DNA of 64,000 nucleotides from Mrakia gelida. Taxonomy: Eukaryota; Basidiomycota; Tremellomycetes; Cystofilobasidiales; Mrakiaceae. The position numbers were made by a program, and so were the translations under genes. The first letter of the stretch is position 1. Each line of letters starts with the position of its first letter. Location: the NCBI GenBank assembly GCA_024345305.1, contig BRON01000014.1, positions 1,116,001-1,180,000 of the forward strand. Reading direction: 5' to 3'. Below the pieces are notes generated by a model that worked only from the letters and a program-made list of their open reading frames with translations, searched no databases and was not told the DNA's origin. Below are positions 55,587 through 64,000 of this stretch, one piece after another.

Positions 55587-58500
55587 ATGGCCGACGAACC
55601 TCCTCTCCCCTCTTCCTCTCCCCTCTCAGCGCCCTCGGACGTTGAAGGAGGCTGTTGCGGCGGCAGCTCCTCCCCTTCCTCCCCTCCCGTGCCTCCTCCG
55701 ACTCTCCCTCCTCCTCCTCCCATCCTCGCAGTATCGACGCCAGCGGTTCCTCCCAACCAAGACACCTGCGGAGGGAGCTGTTGTGGAGAGGAAGAGGAAC
55801 ACTTGGATGCTGAGGAGGATGGGTTTGGGTGTTGCGAGAAGAAGGAAGAGACGAAGGAGGTCGAGGAGGTCTCAGCTCGTGAGCAGGAGGGGAAGGGAGC
55901 ATGTCAAGACAGCTGCTGTGGAGACGAGGGAGAGACCGAAGAGGAGCTCGACGGAGGATGCTGCTCAGGTACCTCTGGGGCATGTGAGGATGATCGGTTT
56001 GACGACGAGGACGATGGTGAGTCCAAGGGAGGAGGAAGACGAAGGGAAGGGAGGAAATGAGGTGAGCTCGGCTGATCCCTTCTTCTTTTCTCACTCAGAC
56101 TCGCTCTGTCCGTGTTGCGTCAAGGTTGTTCTCGAGCACGCTGGCTCCATTGGGATGAGTCTCTCGGGTACGTCTCCAGAAGGAAGGGTCTATCTATCTG
56201 GAACGAAGAGCTGACCTTTGCCTTTCTCCTTCGCTCGACCTCAGACGCCTCCGCCAAGCTCCTCCTCCCTCCCAACTCCTCGAAGAACAACTTCCCCCTC
56301 AACCCCAACGCCCCAGCTCTAGAACGACTCCTGGGGAGGATGAGGAAGTGCTGCAGAGTACTCGAAACTCTCTGCAAGGGACTCGACTGCTGCTTCGTGC
56401 CGGAATCCAGGACTCGTCGTTCCGTCGCTCCTCCTGTCATCTCAGCTTGCAAGCAGGTCGACGACGAAGAAGCCAAATCCGAGCCCATCCCTTCCCCAAT
56501 CTCCATCTTCGGCACTCAACCCCTCGCTCTCGAAATCACCGGAATGGACTGCATCGACTGCCTTCCCAAGGTCAACCGAGCCCTCTCCCGCCTTCCCTCC
56601 GTCAAACCGGTCGAACTCGACTACCTCTCAGGACTCTCGACCCTCGTCTACGATCAGGAGGTCATCACTGCTGAGGCCATCGCTCGATACGTCGCTCGGG
56701 CTACAGGATTCGACTTCAAGCCCGTCGGACGAGGAGTCGAAGGAGGAGGATCCACCTCGCGAATCACGCTACCCCTCAGGTTTAGTCGCGTCCCTCCTCC
56801 TGAGATCCTCGACAAGTTTGACACTCGTCCGCGAGTGGAACTGGGAGGCTTCTACGAGGTCTCCTTCGACTCCCAGGGAGAGGAGGCTCGTCAGCCTCGC
56901 GACGTCGTCGCTGAACTCGAACCCTTCGGACCAGAGCTCCTCCCCGTCGCTGCTTTCGAAGGAGCCAAGGATCGCGTCGCTCAAGATCTTCGGAGGATAG
57001 GTCTTCGGACCCTCGCCGCTTCAGCCCTCAGTATCCCGGTCCTCGTTTTCGCCTGGGCCTCCCTCCCTCCTCATCCTCTCGCCTACGGAATCGCGTCGGT
57101 CATCCTCACAACTCTCATCCAAATCGTCGGCTTCCCCATCATCTCAGGATCCGCTCGGTCCCTCATCTACCTACGGGAGGTCGACATGAACGTCTTGGTC
57201 AGCCTCTCCACCCTCACGGCCTACGGCTTCTCGGTCGTCGCGTCCGGATTTGAGGTCGCAGGGAAACCCTTCACGGAGCCCTTCTTCGAGACCGTCGCTC
57301 TCCTCATCTCGCTCATCTACCTCGGTCGACTGGTCCAGGCTGCGACTCGAAGGTCAGCGAGCTCCGCCATCCGAGCTCTTCAGCAACTCCAGTCGACGGA
57401 AGTCGTTCTCGTCGAGCAGATCGGAACGGACGTGGTCGAGAGGCAGCTGGATTCTCGGTGAGCAAAAACGTCCCGTTCTCGCTCTGTTCTCGACTCGAGC
57501 TGACCTCGACTCTTTCCTCCATCCCAGTCTCCTCCACTACGGCGACGTCCTTCGGATCCGAGCCGACTCTCGGATCCCAACAGACGGGATCGTCGTCTCA
57601 GGCTCAGGAGAGGTCGACGAGTCCTCCGCAACGGGAGAGTCGCTTCCCTCGCTCAAGCAGGTCGGCTCACCCGTCATCGCAGGATCTCTCAACCTCAACG
57701 GATCTCTCGACATCCAGATCACTCAGCTCGTCCACGAAAACTCGCTCGCGAGAGTGACAGGCCTCGTTCGTCAAGCTCAGTCGTCGAGGTCGAGGTTCCA
57801 GGACGTCGCCGATCGATTCGCGGCTCTCGTCCTCCCCATCGCCGCAACCTCGGCCATCATCTCCTTCGTCGTATGGATTCTCGTCAACCGCTTCGGAAAG
57901 GGGATGCCAACCTCGTCGTCGGTTCTCAACGCTCTCACGTACGCGCTCAGTATCCTCATCATCTCATGTCCTTGCGCCATCGGTCTCGCTGTGAGTTCAC
58001 AGTCTTTCTTCTTCTCAATCCAACTCTCGAGATCATCGAGTTGTTGATCCCTCTGTCCCTCTTGATTTGAATACAGGTCCCTCTCGTCGTCGCGTCGAGT
58101 CAAAGAGCAGGTCTCCGCGAAGGCGTCCTCTTCCGATCCTCCGAGGCTCTCCAGACCGCTCACTCAACGGACACGCTCGCCTTCGACAAAACTGGTACCC
58201 TCTCTCAAGGAACCTTCACCATCGAACGAACCGAGGTCCTCTTCCTTGGAGTCGAGAAAATCATCCTCCCTCTCGTCGCCTCAAACACCCATCCCATCTC
58301 CAAGGCCATCCTCTCCCTCTTCTCTCCCACCTCCCCTTCATCCTCTTCTTCACCTCCTCCTACCCTCGAAGACCTCGTCTCCCTCCCAGGGATGGGAATG
58401 AAAGCCACCTTCCGCTCTTACCCTCTCCTCGGCGGATCCCCATCCTTCACCTCGACCTCCCACCTCCCTCTCATCAAAGACCTCACCGCCCTCGGCCTCA

Positions 58501-59132
58501 CCCTCTTCACCATCACCCTCGGAGGCGAACTCGTCGCAGCCATCGGACTCGCCGACGTCGCTCGTCCAGAATCAGCAGCTCTCATCGCGGATCTCATCGC
58601 TCGGGGAAAGCATGTCGTCGTTCTCTCAGGAGACAACAAAGGAGCCGTCGAACGCTTCGCCAGGTCAATTCACCTCCCTCTCGAGGACGTCCGAGCTTCT
58701 TGCTCTCCGAAGGACAAGGCTACCTTCATCGCGGAACTCCAGCAACGAGGTCATCGAGTCGCTTTCGTGGGAGACGGAACGAACGACGGACCCGCTCTCG
58801 CTCAAGCCAACCTCGCCATCTCCATCGGGTCAGGATCGGAAGTCGCCGTCGCTGCTTCGGGAGTCGTCCTCCTCGGGGAGAAGGATCTACGAAGGAGCGT
58901 TCTGGCCGTCTTGGACCTCGCTTCGCATGCTCGACAGCACATGATCGCGTCGCTCGTTTGGTGCTTGATTTACTTCGTGTTCGCTTTGCTTTTGACGAGT
59001 GGAGCGTTCGTTCGATTTAGGATCGAGCCTCAGTGGGCCGGGCTGGGAGAGGTGGTTAGTGTACTTCCTGTTGTTGCTATAGGCCTCGGGTTGGACGCGA
59101 GGTGGAGGTGGAGGAGGGGAGGAGGGAAGTGA
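55587..59132 (+). CDS. P1B-type heavy-metal (copper-type) ATPase with Cys-rich N-terminus
   Basis: Exons 55587-56016, 56099-56167, 56245-57457, 57528-57990, 58077-59132 give 1076 residues. The N-terminal ~230 residues hold many Cys pairs (GGCCGG, GGSCCGEE, GFGCCEKK, DSCCGDEG, GGCCSG, LCPCCVK, RKCCRVLE, LDCCF). An HMA-like segment follows with GMDCIDCLPKV. The pump core has EVDMNVLVSLSTLTAYGF, the actuator TGES, the ion-site CPC in ISCPCAIGLA, DKTGT (phosphorylated Asp), the HP dipeptide in NTHPISKA and GDGTNDGPALA. CPC in TM6 is typical of Cu(I) pumps but also of Zn/Cd pumps. It probably exports or compartmentalises metal. An upstream in-frame ATG at 55413 would add 58 residues. Confidence 0.93.
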
Positions 59133-59376
59133 GCGTCGTTGGAACGGCTCTCGACGCGTCCCTTTTTGTTCGCCTTCGCTTCCCCGTATTCTTTCTCCGA
59201 CCCGTGTGCTAGTCTATGTTCTTCAGCATCTCGTCGAGTAGTGACCCCGAACGTGTGCTCGCTCGTATGACTTTCCACTCACCACGGTCGCGTCGTTTGA
59301 AAGAGCTCATGTTCTCCGCCTTCGGACAGAACAAGAAGACGGATCGAGATTTTGACAACCATATGATCCAACTCTT
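59133..59376. other. Short convergent 3' region
   Basis: The 3' ends of the ATPase and the arrestin-like gene face each other across 244 bases. One GACGCGTC lies at about 59153. Confidence 0.5.
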
Positions 59377-61327
59377 CTACTTCCCATCCTTCACATCAAT
59401 ATCCTCCTTCTCATCTCCGAACTCATACGCGAGCGAGAAGTAGTCAGGTGGAAGGTCAGACGAGAGAGCGTTGGACGACTTCTTGTCCTCCTGCTCTTGA
59501 CCAACGCGAGGATCCGAAGAGATGACGATCGGGAGAAACTTGTGCTCATCCAAATCGTTCTTGAGTCCCTTGAGTGGGACCTGAAGTCGGATCGCGTACT
59601 GGATCGAGCGAGATCAAGAAAGGGCGAGATGAGCGACGCGTCGAGAAACAACGACGACTCCTCCCTCTTTCCCTCAGCCTCAGATCAGATTGGAAGAAAA
59701 GAGCACTCACATCACACCCCAACAACCCCCTCGTCCCCTCCCCTCCAAAACTCGGCGTCATCCCCAGGCCTCCCAGCTCAAACTCCCCAACCATCACAAT
59801 CTCCCCTCCCCACCTTTTCCCTCCTCCCTCGACGTCCATCCATTGGCGAGGACCATACCAAACCCTCGTCTCATTTTTCAAATCAATGATCACCCCCGCG
59901 TCCTGTTTATGCTTCTGCGAGCCCTTCTTAGCTGTCGTGCTGACCGTTCGACGAAGGGAGAGTCGGATTTCGGATGGGGAGGGGAGGGTGAGAGCTGGTG
60001 GGTCGGGACCTCCTTTGCCTTCGGGTGCGAGGACAAGGAGGGAGAGGTAGTAGGGGATGGGTGTGTTTCGGGGGAAGGTTGGGAGGGAGGGAAGGGAGAA
60101 CTGAGGGGTGAAGCGAGAAAGGGGGGAAGGTGAGCTCGACGCGTCGCGATCGACTCTCGAACCGTACTCGGTCTTTTGCGATTCGGCGATATAAAACGAG
60201 ACGTACCTTCACATCGACTTTACTCTTCTCCCCTAGCAACGTCTCCTTATACTCCTTCTCCACCGTCGAGGTCGTCCAGCCGTCCTGAGCTGTTGGTCGA
60301 GGAGGAGCGACGGGAGAGAGGGATTGCTGTCCGTCGGAGGGTCGAGGGACGATGCAGCGAGGGATTGAGGAGGCGTTGATCGTGGGAGGAAACCTGCAGT
60401 AGAATAAGAGAGCTGGTCAGCGAGGAGAGTCTTTGCCGAAAGGAACTTTGCCGTTGAGGAAAACGACGACGCGAGAGGGAAGGATCGTAGGACGAACATG
60501 TAAACAAACGGCAGAACCATCCTCTCATCCCTATCAAACCTCCCAGCCTTATGTCCCGATATCTTCACAGCCCCTGTTATATCCCAACCCAAATCACTCC
60601 GCTCAGGTCAGCTCCAGGCGCACTCTCCCCAACCTCTCCTCCCCTCGTCGGATCGGACTCACAAACCACCCTCCCAACCACATGCCCCTTCGTCTTCCCC
60701 TCCCTATCTCCACCCTCAAAGCTCGGCGGCAGATTCGCTTCCCTCCCAGGAAGAACGAACGAGAACGGAAGCTCGAGGACGGGAGGAGGAGCGCCGGCGC
60801 TGGGGAGGGAGGAGGAGGAGGAGGAAGCGGACCAGAGGAGGAGATCTTGCGAGTGCTGGTGGACGAACGCAGACGGGGAGAGATGGTCAGGGTTTCTCGA
60901 GCAAAGCGAGGGTCAGAGAGAAAAGGTTATGAGGGACTCACCAACTCAGTCCTTTCCTCCCTAAGGTCTATCTCAGGCTGCAGTCGCCCCCAAACCGAAG
61001 CGAACCAACCATCGGATCAGCCCGACTTCTCCTCCCTCCTCGCTCAAGCTCACCATCTCCTCCCCTCCCACCTCCCCTATCCCCCCCCCCCCCAACCCCC
61101 CACCCCCATCCCAACCCCACCCTCTCGCTCGTTCACTCGCCCCAACTCACCTGAAAGAAACTGCTCCACATCTCAACACTCAATTTCGCCCTGACTTCAT
61201 CGAGTTTGAACCGCCTCCTCCCATTCTGACCTTCGGTTTCGAGCCGCAAGGAGATGGATCCGGCGATGAGGGAGGAGGCGGTGAAGGTTTGGGTGTGGGA
61301 AGCGGGGAAGGAGGGTGTGATGAGCAT
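59377..61327 (-). CDS. Arrestin-like protein
   Basis: Exons (minus) 61151-61327, 60942-60977, 60663-60855, 60498-60573, 60207-60393, 59711-60100, 59377-59598, all in phase, give 426 residues. The N-domain reads SLIAGSISLRLETEG, LELPFSFVLPGREANLPPSF, HVVGRVVWAVKISGHK. The C-domain reads FSLPSLPTFPRNTPIPYYLS, then LLVLAPEG, GEIVMVGEFELGGLGMTPSF and YAIRLQVPLKG. The repeated beta-sandwich phrases (PFSF.LP...LPPSFEG; FP.NTPIPY) are characteristic of fungal arrestin-domain proteins, which act as adaptors for Rsp5-type ubiquitin ligases or in pH signalling. No PPxY motif was noticed. The N-terminus may be slightly longer than modelled. Confidence 0.78.
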
Positions 61328-62002
61328 GTTGGGAGTGGGAGAAGAAAGGGTGGTGGCATGGGAGAGAGGGGGGTGGGTGGTGGGTGATGGCTGGGGAGAG
61401 GGTGGGAGGGAAGAGGAAAGGAAAGGAGATCGTCGACGAGCCTTGGTGGGTACGGCGGCACGTTCTCGTTCTCGTCGCTTGGCTTTGAGGTGACTCACCC
61501 GCAGAAAAAAAAAGCAGTGCAGAAGGACCTGAACCTGACTCGATGTGAGAAAGCACGAAAGACGAACGTGAGAAAAACGAGCTCGTCCTTCGACGGTCTC
61601 GGTGCCGTCGCGCGTCGCGAACGAGCGTCGTGAAACACATCAGAGATAGAAGAGAGAGAGAGAGAGAGAGAGAGAAAGGTCGTGTACCGGAGGTGTAGCT
61701 CTACAACAAAAACACGAGAGGGTGGCCCAAGAAGAAACAGAGGGAAGAGAAAGGGAAAACAACAGAGGCGACGCGAGTGAAGAGAAGAAAGGGAAGAGTT
61801 CGTTGAGCGGCGTGAGAGGTAGGTAAGGTAAGCACTGAAGAGGGAAGAAAAACAGAGACGAGACGTGTATGTAGGATGGCGAGAGATCGATGGGAAGGTG
61901 TGAAGAATGAAAGGGAAGGGGAGGCAGCAAACGACGGTGCGCACGCACGACGCGAAGTCGACGAACGAAGCTCACTCAAGCGAGAGAGCGTCGATGAACC
62001 CG
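61328..62002. other. Intergenic region with (GA)n tract
   Basis: Promoter side of the arrestin-like gene and 3' flank of the Yippee gene. Microsatellite (GA)n at about 61651-61675. No gene was seen. Confidence 0.5.
61651..61675. repeat. (AG)n microsatellite
   Basis: About twelve AG units in the upstream region of the arrestin-like gene. Confidence 0.9.
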
Positions 62003-62906
62003 CTACTCCTCCTCATCCCCCGTACTCGGCGTCCCCGAATCCTCCCTCCTCCCAGCGGTATCGGTGCAGTCGACGAGCAGAGCCTTCTCGAGGATGTAGC
62101 GGCCCTCCTTGTACTTCTGGGATTGCTCGTAGGCTCGTTCCTGGTGGCGAAGACGAGGGAAACCACGAAAGTCAGCTTCGGTGAGTCGTCGAGAGCGAGA
62201 AGAGATGAAAAAGGCGCGAGGAGAAAGGTGGGAGGTGGGCGAGGAGGGAGGGTGGAACGACGAGCGAGAGCGAGCGAGAGGACGAATCGAGCTCACATAT
62301 TTCCATCCCAACACCGAACTACACTTCCTGCAGCTGATATCCCTGACGGTATGAAGACCTGTAGTCATAGGTCTGTCTTCCACTGTTGCGATCGAAGCGA
62401 AAGGAAAGGAGTGAGATAACAGGAGAGCGAGCGAAGGAAAGCGGGGTGGGGAGGAGAGGTTGTTGTGGGGGTGGAGGAAGGACGGTTGAGCTCGAGGAAG
62501 GTCGCTCGATAGCTTTGGGAGAGATAGAGAGACAGGACGTACCTGATCCTTCGTTGATGTTGACGACGGTGTGGAAGAGGTAAGCTTGACCGTGTTGGCC
62601 GTTGAATTTCTTAAAAGGGAGAAGAGGGAACGCGAGGGAGGGAGGAGAAGAGGGGAGAGGAGGAGGGTCGGACAGGATGACGAGGAGCGAAAGAGGGATG
62701 GATGGATGAAGAGATAAGGAAGGGAGGTCAGCTTGATGAGCTCTGGTAGTAGATAAGAGTGTCTAGAGGCAGAGCGAGGGAAACGAAGGAAGGGAAAGGA
62801 AGCTGACCTTTGACATCAAGGACTCTATGGAAGTCAAGTGAGTCTTGCAACGTTTACAAGCCCACACCTTCTCGCCTGTGAGATACGTTCGTCGGCTTTG
62901 GCCCAT
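62003..62906 (-). CDS. Yippee-like zinc-binding protein
   Basis: Exons (minus) 62808-62906, 62543-62609, 62297-62382, 62003-62140 give 129 residues, the usual size of the family. All landmarks are present: CKRCKTHLTSIESLMSK (first C-x2-C), FNGQHGQAYLFHTVVNINEG, RPMTTGLHTVRDISCRKCSS (second C-x2-C), LGWKYERAYEQSQKYKEGRY and ILEKALLV. Yippee proteins form one zinc-bound fold. Relatives include Moh1 of yeast and subunits of GID/CTLH E3 ligase complexes; the exact role here is unknown. The C-terminal ~20 residues (RREDSGTPSTGDEEE) are an acidic tail outside the core. Its start codon lies 184 bases from that of the divergent MFS gene. Confidence 0.92.
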
Positions 62907-63090
62907 AGCGAGAGAAGGTGAGGCAGGTGTTGGTGAGGTGGGTGTAGAGATCTGAGTTGAGTGGAAGGAGATGATGGTCAGGAGGGAAGGTGCGTCGAGG
63001 GAGGAGGGCTGCGTCTTTGGACGACGGATTCCTCCGGAGCGACCTCGGATTCGTTTGATCCTCCCAACGACCAACACAGAGGCGGAAAAG
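62907..63090. promoter_or_regulatory. Short shared promoter region (Yippee / MFS transporter)
   Basis: Only 184 bases separate divergent start codons, so core promoters and 5' UTRs must share or overlap. A CTGACC-like string and a purine-rich stretch are present; no TATA box was recognised. Confidence 0.55.
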
Positions 63091-64000
63091 ATGCAAGTCT
63101 CTGCTCGCTTCACTCTCTTGGTATTCTGGCTGTGTCTCTCGAGCTTCATATACGGGTCAGTTTGAAGGGAGAGCAGGTCGAAGAGGGAAGGGAGACGAAC
63201 GAGCGAGCGAGCTGACCGCTGACCTCCCTTCCCTCTTCTGGCTCGTCCTCCCTCAGCTTCCACATCTCGGTGAGCTCAGGACCTCATTATAAATGAGTCT
63301 GTAATGTCAAGCTAACTCCATTACACCCCTTCCCAATCCTTCCCAGGCGCTCAACTCCCCTCAAAGCGTGATCATCTGCCCGATCAGCCTCCCTCTCCTT
63401 CATCTCCCTCGTCCTCCTACGTTCCTCCCCTCTTGCCTGGACATCACCACCTCCCAGTTCGGATTCATCACAGCAGCCTTCACCTTCGGAGGTCTCTTTG
63501 GTTGTCTCTCCTCTCCGGTCATCCTCCCTTCGCTCTCCATCAAGCGAGCTCTAATCCTCTGTGCCGTCATCTCCCTCCTCGGTGGACTCGCTCAATCCCT
63601 CGCACCAGGTCTATGGATCATGCTCTTCGCGAGGGCTCTTACAGGGTTCGGAGCAGCTCTGGGGATTTGCGTCGTACCTCCTGCGCTAGGGCTCATCGCT
63701 CCTGAGAAAATTAGGGGGAGTATAGGTCAGTTCAAACGAGTTGAGCTCGTTTGGTTCCTTCGTTCGAACGCGTCGCTCACGCCCACCGTCCCTCCTTCCT
63801 ACCTTGTCTTTTCTAGGAGTCCTCCATCAACTCAGCATCGTCACCGGAATCCTCCTCGCTCAACTCTCAGGACTCTACCTCTCTCAACCTTCCACTTGGC
63901 GCTACATCCCTTTCCTCTCCTCCCTCGTCTGCTTCGCTCAACTCCTTCTCGCTCCCCTCGTTCCCTCCCCGGAAGCCTCCTCTCGAATCGCACTCACTTC
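63091..64000 (+). CDS. MFS sugar-transporter-family protein (3' end outside window)
   Basis: Exons 63091-63155, 63257-63269 (13 bases), 63347-63725 and 63817 onward. The start reads MQVSARFTLLVFWLCLSSFI, then YGFHISALNSPQSVIICP, matching the first helix of MFS sugar transporters (G-Y/F-H-x-S-x-L-N-x-P-Q). Further on: FGFITAAFTFGGLFGCLSSP, RALTGFGAALGICVVPPALG, IAPEKIRGSIGVLHQLSIVT and GILLAQLSGLYL, the canonical loop 2-3 and loop 4-5 motifs (PE...RG). The combination resembles the fungal vacuolar or Vps73-like branch more than plasma-membrane hexose carriers, which is an inference. The frame is open at the window end. Confidence 0.88.

Noticed and set aside
1..64000. tRNA or rRNA genes
   Set aside because: No cloverleaf with conserved A/B box or rRNA core segment was noticed by eye; a tRNA scan would be decisive.

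Overview
The window reads as nuclear DNA of an intron-dense basidiomycete, most likely a Pucciniomycotina (Microbotryomycetes-type) yeast. This rests on GC-rich codons, genes cut into many exons by introns of roughly 60-100 bases with a CTGAC branch-point motif before a pyrimidine tract, and typical fungal families (class I HDAC, mitochondrial malic enzyme, ABCC transporter, P1B copper-type ATPase, arrestin-like protein, Yippee, TMEM33/Pom33). The lineage is inference. Exon boundaries were worked out by hand from splice motifs, reading phase and protein sense, so positions may be off by a base or two.

Layout. 1-9.9 kb: end of an F-box-family gene, a small secreted or membrane protein, a BTG/Tob-domain gene and two divergent F-box genes, bracketed by two copies of a ~430 bp repeat in opposite orientation. 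10-14.2 kb: a broken GNAT acetyltransferase, a small secreted protein with a frame break, and a remnant of the 3' end of a malic enzyme gene. 14.5-22.7 kb: a dsRNA-binding-domain protein, an 18-exon gene ending in two C2H2 fingers, and a BTB gene with in-frame stops. 23-30 kb: intact malic enzyme (25 exons) and a TMEM33/Pom33-like membrane protein. 30.2-34 kb: F-box gene, broken Cys-rich protein, frameshifted F-box gene and an F-box fragment. 35.7-39.4 kb: Rpd3-type histone deacetylase. 40-44.4 kb: decayed gene, unknown gene and an F-box gene. 45-52 kb: 32-exon ABC transporter. 52-64 kb: F-box gene, GST, copper-type P-ATPase, arrestin-like protein, Yippee protein and the start of an MFS sugar transporter.

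Two classes of gene are interleaved. Conserved housekeeping genes read through cleanly over dozens of exons. A rapidly changing accessory set (F-box, BTB, GNAT, small secreted proteins) carries nearly all the frameshifts, stops and truncations. F-box and BTB proteins are both substrate adaptors for cullin ubiquitin ligases, so the accessory set looks like a birth-and-death cluster of ligase adaptors. No defence island, virus, intact transposon, rRNA or tRNA was recognised. The most unusual observations are the F-box cluster, a duplicated two-exon unit, exons as short as 6 bases, and a strongly over-represented palindrome, GACGCGTC.
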